From positions 1-51,771 of the forward strand of contig JAISCE010000017.1 in NCBI GenBank assembly GCA_031265765.1: 51,771 nucleotides of DNA. The letters are read 5' to 3'. How positions within the stretch are numbered: the first letter of the stretch is position 1; every line of letters starts with the position of its first letter. The notes below the pieces were generated by a model. That model did not search any database. It saw only the letters and a list, made by a program, of their open reading frames with translations, and was not told where the DNA came from. The position numbers and the translations under genes were made by a program. Source of the stretch: Azoarcus sp. (lineage in GTDB: Bacteria > Pseudomonadota > Gammaproteobacteria > Burkholderiales > Rhodocyclaceae). Shown here in pieces: positions 1 to 8,362 of the stretch.

Positions 1-179
1 CGCAGGCCGTTGAAAAACGCCTCGGCGAGATCGCCCGCCGGTGTCGCGCCGATCAGTTCCCGGTTGTAGACGAGCAGGGCCAGCCGCAACACGCTGAACA
101 TCAGCAGTAAAACCAGGCCGCTCCTCAGCGTGAAGGCCAGATGATGGCGAACGGTCGGCTGGAATGGCATGGATGGCAT
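1..179 (-). CDS. LTA synthase-family (sulfatase-fold) transferase, N-terminal fragment
   Basis: Only the first 59 codons are inside the window; the gene runs off the left edge. The fragment has a hydrophobic helix (about residues 16-36) followed by LALLVYNRELIG and AEAFFNGLR, which match my memory of the start of bacterial membrane phosphoglycerol/phosphoethanolamine transferases of the LTA synthase/MdoB type (five N-terminal helices, then a periplasmic alkaline-phosphatase-fold domain). The catalytic domain is not visible. It is the last visible gene of a minus-strand envelope operon, starting 9 bases after the beta-propeller gene stops. Two in-frame ATGs (first bases 179 and 170) are possible starts. 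The family call rests on about 60 residues. Confidence 0.7.
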   Translation of the reverse strand, partial: MPSMPFQPTVRHHLAFTLRSGLVLLLMFSVLRLALLVYNRELIGATPAGDLAEAFFNGL

Positions 180-188
180 GAATCCGGA

Positions 189-1088
189 TCAGCGCCGCAG
201 GCGTTCGAGTTCCAGAATCCGGTCCCGGCCCTGATCCGCCAGCAGGAAGCGGTCGTTGCCCAGCGGCAGGAAGGTCTGCGCCGCGCGCAATCTGCGCGCG
301 ATGACCTGCAAACCGCCGTTCGGCCCAAGCAGCATCAGCCGGGCGCCATGCGTGGAATCTTCCGTGATCCACAGGCCCTCGCCGTCGCAGAACAGGAAAC
401 CGGGCTTGTTCAGGTTTTGCCGTATCACTTGATCCGCGCCATCCGCTTGCAGGCGCAGGATGCGGTTACGCGCTTTTTCGGTGTAGAAGACATTGCCATC
501 CGGGCATACCGCGATGCCTTCGCCCTCGATCAGCCCCGAGCGCAGCACGGCGACCTCGCGGGTATCCGGGTCGTAGCGCAGGATGCGGCCGTTCTCCTTG
601 ACGTCCTCGATCGCGTACAGGTAGTGGCCGTCCGTGGAGAGTCCTTCTATCTGCCGTCCGACGAACAACTCCGCGATTTCCCCGTCATGCAGCCAATACA
701 CCGGAAATTCGCCCTGTTCCTGGGCAATTGCAATCCCGCCGCGGTAGGCGAGCAGACCATCCGGCTTGGACAGGCCGGCAAGCGCCTCCTGCCGGGAACC
801 GTCGGCCATGCGGCGGACGATCCTCCCCCGGCGATCACGCAGTTCCTCGCTGTAGTACAGATTGGCATCCGCCCCCAGGGCCAGGGCGCTGACGTGGGGA
901 ATGCTATCATCATGGACGCGGTACGTCCAGCCGTCCGACATGGTCACCGGCGCGAAACGCTGCCAGGCAAAGAATCCGCCCGCCGCCAACACAACCAGGA
1001 AGCCGGCGGCCACAAAGCCGGCAGCCAGACTGCGCCTGCAACGCGCTTTGTTGGCCGGCAAATCATTATTCATAAAATCACTTATCAT
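189..1088 (-). CDS. Membrane-anchored SMP-30/gluconolactonase-like beta-propeller protein
   Basis: A 299-residue protein with a single N-terminal hydrophobic segment (about residues 20-42, signal anchor), then a periplasmic domain of repeated short blades. Typical strings are LSTDGHYLYAIED, GIAVCPDGNVFYTEK and FLFCDGEGLWITED, which alternate D-G turns with Y/F-Y beta strands as in SMP-30/NHL-type propellers. Such domains often bind sugars, lactones or calcium; the substrate here is unknown. It overlaps the LPS-kinase gene upstream by four bases (ATGA) and is followed 9 bases later by the LTA-synthase-like gene, so it is probably co-translated. An internal ATG at codon 6 is an alternative start. 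A role in surface-glycan chemistry is inferred from context only. Confidence 0.75.
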   Translation of the reverse strand: MISDFMNNDLPANKARCRRSLAAGFVAAGFLVVLAAGGFFAWQRFAPVTMSDGWTYRVHDDSIPHVSALALGADANLYYSEELRDRRGRIVRRMADGSRQEALAGLSKPDGLLAYRGGIAIAQEQGEFPVYWLHDGEIAELFVGRQIEGLSTDGHYLYAIEDVKENGRILRYDPDTREVAVLRSGLIEGEGIAVCPDGNVFYTEKARNRILRLQADGADQVIRQNLNKPGFLFCDGEGLWITEDSTHGARLMLLGPNGGLQVIARRLRAAQTFLPLGNDRFLLADQGRDRILELERLRR

Positions 1089-1801
1089 GACTGCTGTATC
1101 CGTGACGGATTGGCAAGCTGCTGCCGATAAATTTGCTGGAAGATCGACAGGTCGGCTTCCGGTATGTTGCCGCGGTGACGGATCAATTGGCCCAGATCGT
1201 GCCTGCCCGCGGCCCTGGCGCTCAAACGACGGCGGCTCTTTTCCAGGTCGAGCAGGGCGATTTCAACCTGATGCGCGCCGCTTTCATCTTCCCATGCCTT
1301 GACGAAAATATGTTTGGGATAATAGCAGCCGTGCTGCCAGCCAGCCAGATGCAGGCGGGCCAGCGTGGAAGCCATGCCGTGCAGTACGGATTCTTTCAGC
1401 GCGGCGCTGACGCCGTCCGCATACCATTTCTCCAGGCTGACGAAGCCCTGCAAGGCTTCCGTGACCAGTATCGCCTGCCACCGCCATTGCTGTTTGCGCG
1501 CGCCGCCATAGACGAGGCGCGGCGTCATGATGCCGAGGCGGGCGAACGCGCGATAAGCCTGCAATTCGCGCAAGATCGTTGGGCGGCTGAGGAGATGCAG
1601 CGGTGTGCGATAGGTATGGCCGATCTGGCGCTTGCAATAAAGCGGCGGCTCTCCGGTATCGCGCTGCAACAGTTGTACGCCGCTTTCTCCGCCGCGGCGG
1701 TGATTGGTCGGTTCGACCCACGAACCCTGGCTATGCCACCAACGGTCGAACTCGACCTCCGATGCCCCGGACGAAGCCTCGCCCATCAACACGTCTTCCA
1801 T
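1085..1801 (-). CDS. Lipopolysaccharide kinase, InaA/WaaP family
   Basis: A 238-residue protein with the protein-kinase-like fold of InaA/WaaP/Kdo kinases, which phosphorylate inner-core LPS sugars. Visible marks are the N-lobe stretch HRRGGESGVQLL, a likely ATP-binding lysine in LYCKRQIGHTYR, a glutamate in ILRELQAYRAF, a catalytic loop HGCYYPKHIFV and a metal-binding DLEKSRR. The last two are characteristic of the InaA subgroup rather than of eukaryote-like kinases. Length fits the family (about 230-260). It sits between a methyltransferase gene (3-base gap) and the beta-propeller gene (ATGA overlap). The exact sugar target cannot be told from sequence. Confidence 0.88.
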   Translation of the reverse strand: MEDVLMGEASSGASEVEFDRWWHSQGSWVEPTNHRRGGESGVQLLQRDTGEPPLYCKRQIGHTYRTPLHLLSRPTILRELQAYRAFARLGIMTPRLVYGGARKQQWRWQAILVTEALQGFVSLEKWYADGVSAALKESVLHGMASTLARLHLAGWQHGCYYPKHIFVKAWEDESGAHQVEIALLDLEKSRRRLSARAAGRHDLGQLIRHRGNIPEADLSIFQQIYRQQLANPSRIQQS

Positions 1802-1804
1802 GAA

Positions 1805-2503
1805 TCAGGACTCCTTGCGCAGCACGTAAGTGCGCCACATGGCATAGCCGGGCAGGAAATCCAGGCGTCCGAGCACACGGAAACCGGCTTGGGAGAACTC
1901 CCTCTCGATGACCGGCTTGGCCACGATGAAACGGTTCTGGTTCTGCGAATCCAGTCCCCCGGCGGCGCGGCGGCATTCGAGGCGGCGCCGTTTCCAGGCC
2001 TTGACATTGCCATCGACCCACAACGAGACGATCGCCGTATCGCGGCTGATGCGATTGAATTCGCGCAGCATGGCGAGACGATGTTCGGCGGATTCGACGT
2101 GGTGCAGCAGGCGGATGCAGAAGACGCAATCCACCGCGTTGGCGTCCAGATCGATGGCGAACGCCGAGGTCCGAAAAGCGTCGACCCGCGCCACGACTTC
2201 GATTGGCTGTGCGGCACGGGCCGTGGCGATCATGTCCCTGGAATTGTCCGCCGCGAGGATGATTCGATCCGGCTTTTCGCAGAGCATGGGCCAGAAACGC
2301 CCCGCGCCGCAGGGTAGGTCCAGGACTGCAAGAGGCTCGCCGGCAAGTTGCAGGGCGCGGCGCGCCAATTGTTCCTCGCGCCAGTGCGACAGTCGCCGCA
2401 CGAGACCATCCTGGTGTTTGCGCAGGTATTGCTGCGCATGCGTCCAGTCATATTTGCGGGAAAAGTCGAGTTCGACGGGATTGTGGCTGCACATGGCGGA
2501 CAT
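1805..2503 (-). CDS. Class I SAM-dependent methyltransferase
   Basis: A 232-residue soluble protein with a Rossmann-type methyltransferase core: motif I is VLDLPCGAGRFWPML (about residues 60-75), followed by an acidic residue in AADNSRDM, then VDCVFCIRLLHHV and an IVSLWVDGN strand, all usual for small-molecule or glycan methyltransferases. It is first in a four-gene minus-strand operon with an LPS kinase, a propeller protein and an LTA-synthase-like transferase, so methylation of an envelope glycan or lipid is a reasonable inference; the acceptor is unknown. The divergent dadA gene starts 129 bases away, leaving room for both promoters. A second ATG at codon 4 is an alternative start. Confidence 0.8.
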   Translation of the reverse strand: MSAMCSHNPVELDFSRKYDWTHAQQYLRKHQDGLVRRLSHWREEQLARRALQLAGEPLAVLDLPCGAGRFWPMLCEKPDRIILAADNSRDMIATARAAQPIEVVARVDAFRTSAFAIDLDANAVDCVFCIRLLHHVESAEHRLAMLREFNRISRDTAIVSLWVDGNVKAWKRRRLECRRAAGGLDSQNQNRFIVAKPVIEREFSQAGFRVLGRLDFLPGYAMWRTYVLRKES

Positions 2504-2632
2504 CCGGTAATGAATACGTCCGCCATTGTGGAAAAGCGGGAATCATGGATTTGTCAAAAGAACGTGAAAGTTTCGTCAATTGCCGCGCCGTATGCGACTA
2601 TCCGGTTTCCACTAAAACAAGCCAGGATTCAT

Positions 2633-3895
2633 ATGCACGCAATGGTTCTGGGCGCCGGCATTACCGGCGTCACTACCGCCTGGTATCTGCGCCGGGCCGG
2701 ATTCGACGTCAGTGTGGTCGACCGTCAAGGCGAGGCTGGGCAAGAAACCAGCTTCGCCAACGGCGGCCAGATTTCGACAAGCCATCCGGAACCGTGGGCC
2801 AATCCCTCCGTGCCGCTCACCGTCCTACGCTGGATTGGCCGCGCGGACGCGCCCCTGCGCCTGCGCCCGCGCGCCGACCTTGCGCAATGGCAGTGGGCAT
2901 TCTGTTTCCTGCGCGAATGCCTGCCCTGGCGCAGCCGGCGCAATACCGCGGCCATTGCCGCGCTTGCCGTCCATAGTCTTGCCGAGTTGTGCAGGCTGCG
3001 GGAATTTGCCGGCATCGCCGAGGCCTACGACGCGCGGGCGCGCGGCATCCTGCACCTGTTTTTCGACGCGCGGGCATTTGCGCGCGCCCGCGCCCGCACG
3101 GCGGAACTAGCCCCTTTCGGCATTGAACTGCGGCCCTGTACCGCCGCGCAATGTGTCGACGTCGAACCGGCGCTTGCCACGCTTGTGCCCCGGTTGGCGG
3201 GCGGTCTTTACGCGCCCGGCGACGAATCGGGCGATGCGATGCGCTTCAGCCGGGCGCTGGCCGGCGTCCTCGCCGATGACGGCGTGCGTTTCCATTACGG
3301 CTCGGAGATCGAACGTCTGGATGTCGCCGACGAGCGCATCACCGGCATCGAGGTTCGCCATCCCAGCGGCGAGCGGGACGTGCGGAGAGCGGATGTCTAC
3401 GTTGTTTGCCTGGGCAGCCACGGTCGCGGGCTGTTGCGTCCGCTCGGCGAGAGTCTGCCGGTCTTTCCGCTCAAGGGATATTCGATCACCGCGCCAGTGG
3501 CCGATGTCGCGCGCGCGCCGCAAGTCAGCCTCACCGACGAATCGCGCCGCATCGTGTGCTCGCGGCTAGGCGGACGCCTGCGCGTCGCGGGCACCGCCGA
3601 ATTGAACGGCTACGACACGGGCATCGACCCCGCGCGCATCGCCGCCATGCGGGAATGGGCCGAAACCCGCTTGCCCGGCGCTATCGACCCGGAGCGCATC
3701 ACCCCCTGGGCGGGCCTGCGTCCGGCGACGCCGGGCGGCCTGCCCGTCATCGGGCGTCTGCACCACGTCAATCTCTGGTGCAATACCGGCCACGGCCCCC
3801 TGGGGTGGACGCTCGCTTGCGGCTCGGCCTCGGCGCTCGCGGCGCTGATGCGCGGGGAAGAAGCGACGATCGACTTTCCATTCCGGCGTGGCTGA
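2633..3895 (+). CDS. dadA: D-amino acid dehydrogenase small subunit (FAD-dependent)
   Basis: A 420-residue FAD-dependent oxidoreductase that converts D-amino acids to 2-oxo acids and passes electrons to the respiratory chain at the inner membrane. The N-terminus MVLGAGITGVTTAWYL gives the GxGxxG dinucleotide-binding fold, followed by ETSFANGGQIS and a C-terminal WAGLRPATPGGLPVIG and NTGHGPLGWTLACGS, all hallmarks of DadA. Length fits (about 415-435). The start at 2633 has CAGGA upstream; the open frame extends further upstream but without family homology, and an ATG three codons on is an alternative start. No alanine racemase (dadX) is beside it, so it may act in general D-amino-acid turnover. 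Confidence 0.9.
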   Translation: MHAMVLGAGITGVTTAWYLRRAGFDVSVVDRQGEAGQETSFANGGQISTSHPEPWANPSVPLTVLRWIGRADAPLRLRPRADLAQWQWAFCFLRECLPWRSRRNTAAIAALAVHSLAELCRLREFAGIAEAYDARARGILHLFFDARAFARARARTAELAPFGIELRPCTAAQCVDVEPALATLVPRLAGGLYAPGDESGDAMRFSRALAGVLADDGVRFHYGSEIERLDVADERITGIEVRHPSGERDVRRADVYVVCLGSHGRGLLRPLGESLPVFPLKGYSITAPVADVARAPQVSLTDESRRIVCSRLGGRLRVAGTAELNGYDTGIDPARIAAMREWAETRLPGAIDPERITPWAGLRPATPGGLPVIGRLHHVNLWCNTGHGPLGWTLACGSASALAALMRGEEATIDFPFRRG

Positions 3896-3991
3896 CGGCC
3901 GGATTGCCGCCAAATCGGGTGGGCCTGCTTTCAAGGGGAGCGATTGCGGAAAATAAGCCGCAGCCGCTCGCCGTTTTTCATGTACCCGAAT

Positions 3992-5539
3992 TCACCCAAG
4001 ACTTTCTACCGCGAATCCCGTCACGTTGCGTTCCTTTTTGCTGAATTCCACCCCGACCAAGTGGATGGGCTGGCGGAGCGAACGGTATTTGTCGGCGTAT
4101 TTTTTCTCCTTGATCTGCGCCAATGCCTTTCCTTCGGCTTTATCTTCCACTACCTTGAATTCAAAAAGATAAACTTGTCCGTTGAATTTGACGGCCATAT
4201 CCAGCTTTCCCCGATTGTTCACGTCTTCCGGGACAATGTCCAGTCCCAGGGCGGCAAAGATGGCATAGAAAACGCTGGCGTAATAGCCCTCGAACCGGTC
4301 GATATTGTTCTTGCGAAACCAGTCGTTGGGAATGCTGGCGTAGAGAGAAAAAAAGATTTCCCGGATGCGCTCGAAATCATTGGCTTCCAGCGCCTTGTAA
4401 AGGGCAAATCTGCTTTGTACCGCCTGCTGCGGATTCTCGACCCAGCGCCCCAGGATATTGCCTGTCAACGCGCCCCGGACTTCACGATTGGGGTAGGTCA
4501 ACGTAAACATGATGTCGTCGCCCAGGTTTTCTTCGCTGGCAATGGTCAGATAGCCGGATTGGAACATCAGGGCTTCAGTGGAAATATCGCCCACTTCAAA
4601 AGCGGAGATCAGTTCGGAAGAACTTTGCATTTCCAGGAATGCAGGCAAATAGACCTTGCGCTCTGTAAGCATATCGACCAGGAAGGTTGGCGTGCCGGTC
4701 TCGAACCAGAAGGAACGGAATTCGCGCTTTTGAAACAACAGCAATAAATCGAATGGGTTATACACCGCCTCGCCGCGCCAGTTGTAGCCGTTGTACCAGT
4801 GACGGATTTTTTCCCGATCCAGCCCTTCCAGTTCCGGCGCGAACACGGTATCGACGTCGGCATCGGTGTAGCCGCAGATATTGGAATATTCTGCATCCAG
4901 CGTGATATCCGAAAGATTGTTGAGACCGGAGAAGATATTGACCTTGCTGAACTTGGACACCCCGGTAAGCATGGCGAACTTGATGTGCGCGTCCTGCCCC
5001 TTGATGACCGAATAGAGATTGCGCAGCCCGTCGCGCATCTCAAGGGCCAGGCCGGGTGAGGTCAGATTATCCAGAATCGGTTTATCGTATTCGTCGACGA
5101 GAATGACGGCACGCTGGCCGAATTTGGCTGCCGCCGCCTGGATCAAGGCAATGAAGCGGTCGGGAATGTCTCCTTCATCTTTTGCAATGCCCAGGAGACG
5201 CTCGTTTTCCGCCAGAATGCGGTGAATCCGTGCATCCAGATTCGCCCGGCTTTCCATGATGCCTTCCGCAAAGCTGATGCGAATCACCGGATATTTGACG
5301 TTCCAATCCCATTTGTTGTGGCAATGCAACCCCCGGAACAAGGCCTCGTTGCCCGCGAGGAGTTCCGCCAAGGTGTCCAGAAAGAGGCTTTTTCCGAAGC
5401 GGCGCGGGCGGGAGAGGAAGTAGGCCGTCCCTTCTTCGATCATGCGCAGGGCGAAGGCGGTCTTGTCGACATAGTAATAATTGTCTTCGCGGATCTTGGC
5501 AAATGTCTGAATGCCAATGGGAAGTTTTTTGCGGTTCAT
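3992..5539 (-). CDS. AAA-ATPase-like / PD-(D/E)XK nuclease-superfamily protein
   Basis: A 515-residue protein of the widespread two-domain family (AAA-ATPase-like PF09820 plus PDDEXK_9 PF08011). The N-terminus LPIGIQTFAKIRE and YYYVDKT leads into a Walker A-like RPRRFGKS (residues 44-51) and Walker B VILVDEYDKPI (145-155). The C-terminal part has GKLDMAVKF with YLFEFKVVED, a D...ExK nuclease-type pattern. The function of the family is not settled; multicopy members and accessory locations are common, and defence or mobile-element roles have been suggested. The gene is visibly richer in A+T than its neighbours, stands alone between dadA and the dnpA-like gene, and may be horizontally acquired. 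All named motifs are present, so it appears intact. Confidence 0.85.
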   Translation of the reverse strand: MNRKKLPIGIQTFAKIREDNYYYVDKTAFALRMIEEGTAYFLSRPRRFGKSLFLDTLAELLAGNEALFRGLHCHNKWDWNVKYPVIRISFAEGIMESRANLDARIHRILAENERLLGIAKDEGDIPDRFIALIQAAAAKFGQRAVILVDEYDKPILDNLTSPGLALEMRDGLRNLYSVIKGQDAHIKFAMLTGVSKFSKVNIFSGLNNLSDITLDAEYSNICGYTDADVDTVFAPELEGLDREKIRHWYNGYNWRGEAVYNPFDLLLLFQKREFRSFWFETGTPTFLVDMLTERKVYLPAFLEMQSSSELISAFEVGDISTEALMFQSGYLTIASEENLGDDIMFTLTYPNREVRGALTGNILGRWVENPQQAVQSRFALYKALEANDFERIREIFFSLYASIPNDWFRKNNIDRFEGYYASVFYAIFAALGLDIVPEDVNNRGKLDMAVKFNGQVYLFEFKVVEDKAEGKALAQIKEKKYADKYRSLRQPIHLVGVEFSKKERNVTGFAVESLG

Positions 5540-5627
5540 GGCGTGCGCTTGCGGGATGAATCATATTGGAATTATATCGCAGGAAGAAACTCCTGCCCGG
5601 CTCCGTGGCGTACAGGTTGCCCGGTCG

Positions 5628-5816
5628 TCATGAATGTTCCGGGGAGGCTTGAGCGTTTCCGCCGGTGACGCCGAAGCCCGCCTCGCCGCCTGCCGCTATC
5701 TGGGCGAAGTTGTCCGGGGTCGTGGCGGCGTTATCGGCTGAAACGGCTTCTGCGCCTGCGGCTATTGCTTGAACCGTTCCGTCGTTGTTGACGTTGACGG
5801 TGTTGCCGGTCGGCGG
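5628..5816 (-). pseudogene. Possible C-terminal remnant of a repeat-rich surface protein
   Basis: The 292 bases between the AAA-ATPase gene and the deacetylase gene contain a 62-codon open minus-strand frame with no start codon, bounded upstream by two in-frame TAG codons and ending in TGA. The translation (TGNTVNVNNDGTVQA, then AAGAEAVSADNAA and AQIAAGGEAGFGVTGG) is rich in N, G, A, T and V, like beta-helical or hemagglutinin-type secreted proteins and unlike random shadow frames in this GC-rich DNA. I read it as the decayed tail of a lost gene, but it could be chance; no family is recognised. Confidence 0.3.
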
Positions 5817-5831
5817 CTATGCCTGCGGTTT

Positions 5832-7319
5832 CTAGCGCGTTGCATTTTTACGGTTTACCGTTTCCACCCAGAAAAGCTCGTGCCGCCGCACGGCTTTTCT
5901 GAAGTATTCGTTTTCGCCGTAGGGCGGATGCCGGCGTCCCGCAAGCACTTGTTGCAGAGCGCGGCGCAGGCGTTTCTTGAGCGGAAGCGGCGGGGCGAGA
6001 TCGTGGACCATCGCCAGCGCCATCGCCTTGTCGATCTGGCGGGAAGGGGCCAGCGGCAGCGACCAGGGCAGCAGCGATCCGGCTTCCGCAAAGAGCGGCG
6101 GCAGGGCGGCGCCGGTGTGCGCTTCGCCCATCGGCCAGCGATCATTGTCGTGCAGATGATTGGCGTAGTGGAGCAGTACCTCTGGTTGCCATGCCGAATC
6201 CGCCAGGGCTTCCCGCACGGCCTCGCCGGCGGCCACGTGATCGGGGTGCGGGTCGAACGACGGGTGCGGCAGGACGATGGCTTCGGGCCGGGCGGCCAGG
6301 ATGATCTCGCGCAGATCGGCCAGCAAATTATTCCAGGAAGGAATGCCATCGCGGTCGCTGCCGAGGCGGATGCGGTTGCATGCGCGGAAGAAGCGCGTGT
6401 CGCGCAGATCGGCTTCGCGCGAGGGCACGGCTGCGGCGGGCGCTTCGCGCATGACGGGGAGTTGCAGACAAAAATATCCCAATTGGATGGATCGTTCGGC
6501 GGGAACGCCTGCCCATGCGGGCACGGCGATGCTGTCCCAGGCGCGCAAACGTCCCTTGAGCCGCGCCGCTTCGACGGCGGACAGTCCCATTCGCTGGTAG
6601 TGTCCGGCTTCGATTTCGCCCGCCGTCAAGGTGACGATCCAGACTTCCTTCGCTTGGCTGTAGAGGCCGAAAGCGGCGAGTTCGGCGTCGTCGGCGTGGG
6701 GCGCGACGACGAGCAGGCGCTTTTGCCGGTAGTCGGGATGCGCCGCGCGCCACAGCCGCGGCGCGCCTTCCAGCCGGCAATGCCGGGTGCTCAGGCGCAG
6801 GCCGTCGGTTTCCAGGACTTCCGCCAGGCCGGTGAGATTGAGATAGCGCACGCCCCTTGCGCCTCGCTCGAAGGTCTGGCAATCCCTTTTTGGGCGGGGC
6901 TGGGCGCTTGCTTCTCCGCCGACGGCGTTTTCCGGGGCGCGGCGCTCGTCTGCCTCGACGATCACGGCTGGATCGAGAAAGCGCCCCGTCCATCCGGCGC
7001 GCAGGCCCACGGCCAGGATCAGTGTGTCATCCGCACCGAGTGCCGCGCCGGCGGCGAGCGTCAGGCGGTCATCGGAAAAATCGATCCGCAGCGCCTCGGC
7101 CCGTTCGTCGAAACGGTAGGTGTAATCCGCTTCGGGCGCATAGAACAGGTGATCGGAAAACCAGGCTTCGTGCGCGATCCAGGCCAGGACGAGAAGCGGC
7201 GGAACCCAGCCGGCGCCCGCGAAGACGCCTGTCCCGCAGAGCGCCAGCGCGAACAGGGCGAGCGCCACGCGCTTTTTGCGCCGGTGACGTTGCAGAAGGA
7301 GGGTTTTGCGCGAAATCAT
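5832..7319 (-). CDS. PIG-L-family de-N-acetylase (DnpA-like)
   Basis: A 495-residue protein with two N-terminal membrane segments (about residues 18-36 and 37-55) and a C-terminal PIG-L/LmbE deacetylase domain. Zinc-site motifs are APHADDAE (206-213, the usual AHPDDE variant) and PHPDH (357-361). It is followed 5'-ward by mig-14, the same order as the dnpA-mig-14 pair (PA5002-PA5003) in the LPS-core gene cluster of Pseudomonas aeruginosa, where DnpA has been linked to antibiotic tolerance. By family knowledge it removes an N-acetyl group from an amino sugar, probably of an envelope glycan; the substrate is unproven. It starts 19 bases after mig-14 ends and is likely co-transcribed with it. 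Confidence 0.85.
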   Translation of the reverse strand: MISRKTLLLQRHRRKKRVALALFALALCGTGVFAGAGWVPPLLVLAWIAHEAWFSDHLFYAPEADYTYRFDERAEALRIDFSDDRLTLAAGAALGADDTLILAVGLRAGWTGRFLDPAVIVEADERRAPENAVGGEASAQPRPKRDCQTFERGARGVRYLNLTGLAEVLETDGLRLSTRHCRLEGAPRLWRAAHPDYRQKRLLVVAPHADDAELAAFGLYSQAKEVWIVTLTAGEIEAGHYQRMGLSAVEAARLKGRLRAWDSIAVPAWAGVPAERSIQLGYFCLQLPVMREAPAAAVPSREADLRDTRFFRACNRIRLGSDRDGIPSWNNLLADLREIILAARPEAIVLPHPSFDPHPDHVAAGEAVREALADSAWQPEVLLHYANHLHDNDRWPMGEAHTGAALPPLFAEAGSLLPWSLPLAPSRQIDKAMALAMVHDLAPPLPLKKRLRRALQQVLAGRRHPPYGENEYFRKAVRRHELFWVETVNRKNATR

Positions 7320-7338
7320 TTTTCGCCTGGCTCGCCGT

Positions 7339-8238
7339 TCAGGTTTTGAACACGGGTTCGGGCAGGCACCACAGGTTCTTGTAGCCGGGTCCGGTCCGTC
7401 CGAAGGAATACCGTAGCGCCTTGCCCAGGGCCGCAGCGTCTTGTTGCGCCGCTTCGATGTTTACGGAGATCAGGACGCTGCCCGGACTGTAGTCCTGCGC
7501 TTGGGTATCTATGCCGCCATTGATGTATTCGACGCTGACCCATTGCGCGGATTCGACGCGGTACAGCACCTGCACGGCGACCGGTTCGCCGCGCAGCATG
7601 AGCACCGAGCCTCGCATCCAGTCGTGCAGCAGGGCAAACACTTCCGCCATGGTCGCCGCGCCCGGCGCGGGAAACTTCCAGCGCCGCTGGAAAAGATCGA
7701 TGTAGATTGCCGCAAGTTCGGATGGGGAAAACTCGCTCACCGGACGGATGCCGCCACCCGCCTCCATGAACAGCCGCAATTGGCGGCGCTGGTTGTAGCG
7801 GAATTTCGAGGAAAACGCTTCCACGGTCTTGAGCAGCGACAGTTTTTCCCTTTGCCGTTTCAGCCCGGCGAAATCCGCCTGGTGCCGGGCCGCGAGATAA
7901 CGCCCGGCATGGCGCAGCGGAATTCTTTCCCCGCCTGCGACGACGGGCAGGATGACTTCCGCATCGCCGAGGTCGAAAATCGCCTTCTTCCCGCGCGTCT
8001 TCAACGCCGCCTTGGACAAGGCCAGATGGCGTCCCCAAACGGGAATGGCCGCGACGAACGCATCGTCCCGCCGCCATCCCAGATAGCGCGCCGGGATGTC
8101 AGCCAGGCCGGACAGGCGCTCGACGAACGCGGGATGCGTAGCGACGCTGCCGCCGCAGCGTTGCCAGATGTCGGCGTAGTCGGCGGCGGCGATTTCCGTC
8201 CAGCCTCTTTCCCGGAAAAACCTGAAGCGATTGAGCAT
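7339..8238 (-). CDS. mig-14: Mig-14 family protein (GNAT-fold, antimicrobial-peptide resistance)
   Basis: A 299-residue protein matching Mig-14, an inner-membrane-associated protein needed for resistance to cationic antimicrobial peptides in Salmonella and Pseudomonas. Visible are the N-terminal RFFRERGWTEI, central YNQRRQLRLF and RRWKFPAPG, and a C-terminal GNAT-like half with GEPVAVQVLYRV, SVEYINGG and YSFGRTGPGYKNLW. The start at 8238 is chosen because the family begins at about this point; the open frame extends another 128 codons upstream without any homology. It lies upstream of the dnpA-like gene on the same strand and diverges from aroC across 124 bases. Confidence 0.85.
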   Translation of the reverse strand: MLNRFRFFRERGWTEIAAADYADIWQRCGGSVATHPAFVERLSGLADIPARYLGWRRDDAFVAAIPVWGRHLALSKAALKTRGKKAIFDLGDAEVILPVVAGGERIPLRHAGRYLAARHQADFAGLKRQREKLSLLKTVEAFSSKFRYNQRRQLRLFMEAGGGIRPVSEFSPSELAAIYIDLFQRRWKFPAPGAATMAEVFALLHDWMRGSVLMLRGEPVAVQVLYRVESAQWVSVEYINGGIDTQAQDYSPGSVLISVNIEAAQQDAAALGKALRYSFGRTGPGYKNLWCLPEPVFKT

Positions 8239-8362
8239 AGTGGCCGATTCTAGCGTTAACCGCGAGTCAGGCATGAGACTGTCCGCCGTATCGCGGTAAA
8301 GGCGGATTTCGCAAGGTGCTAGACTCGCTACCCGTTCCGCTTTCCCGCAAAGGCGTTTTCCC

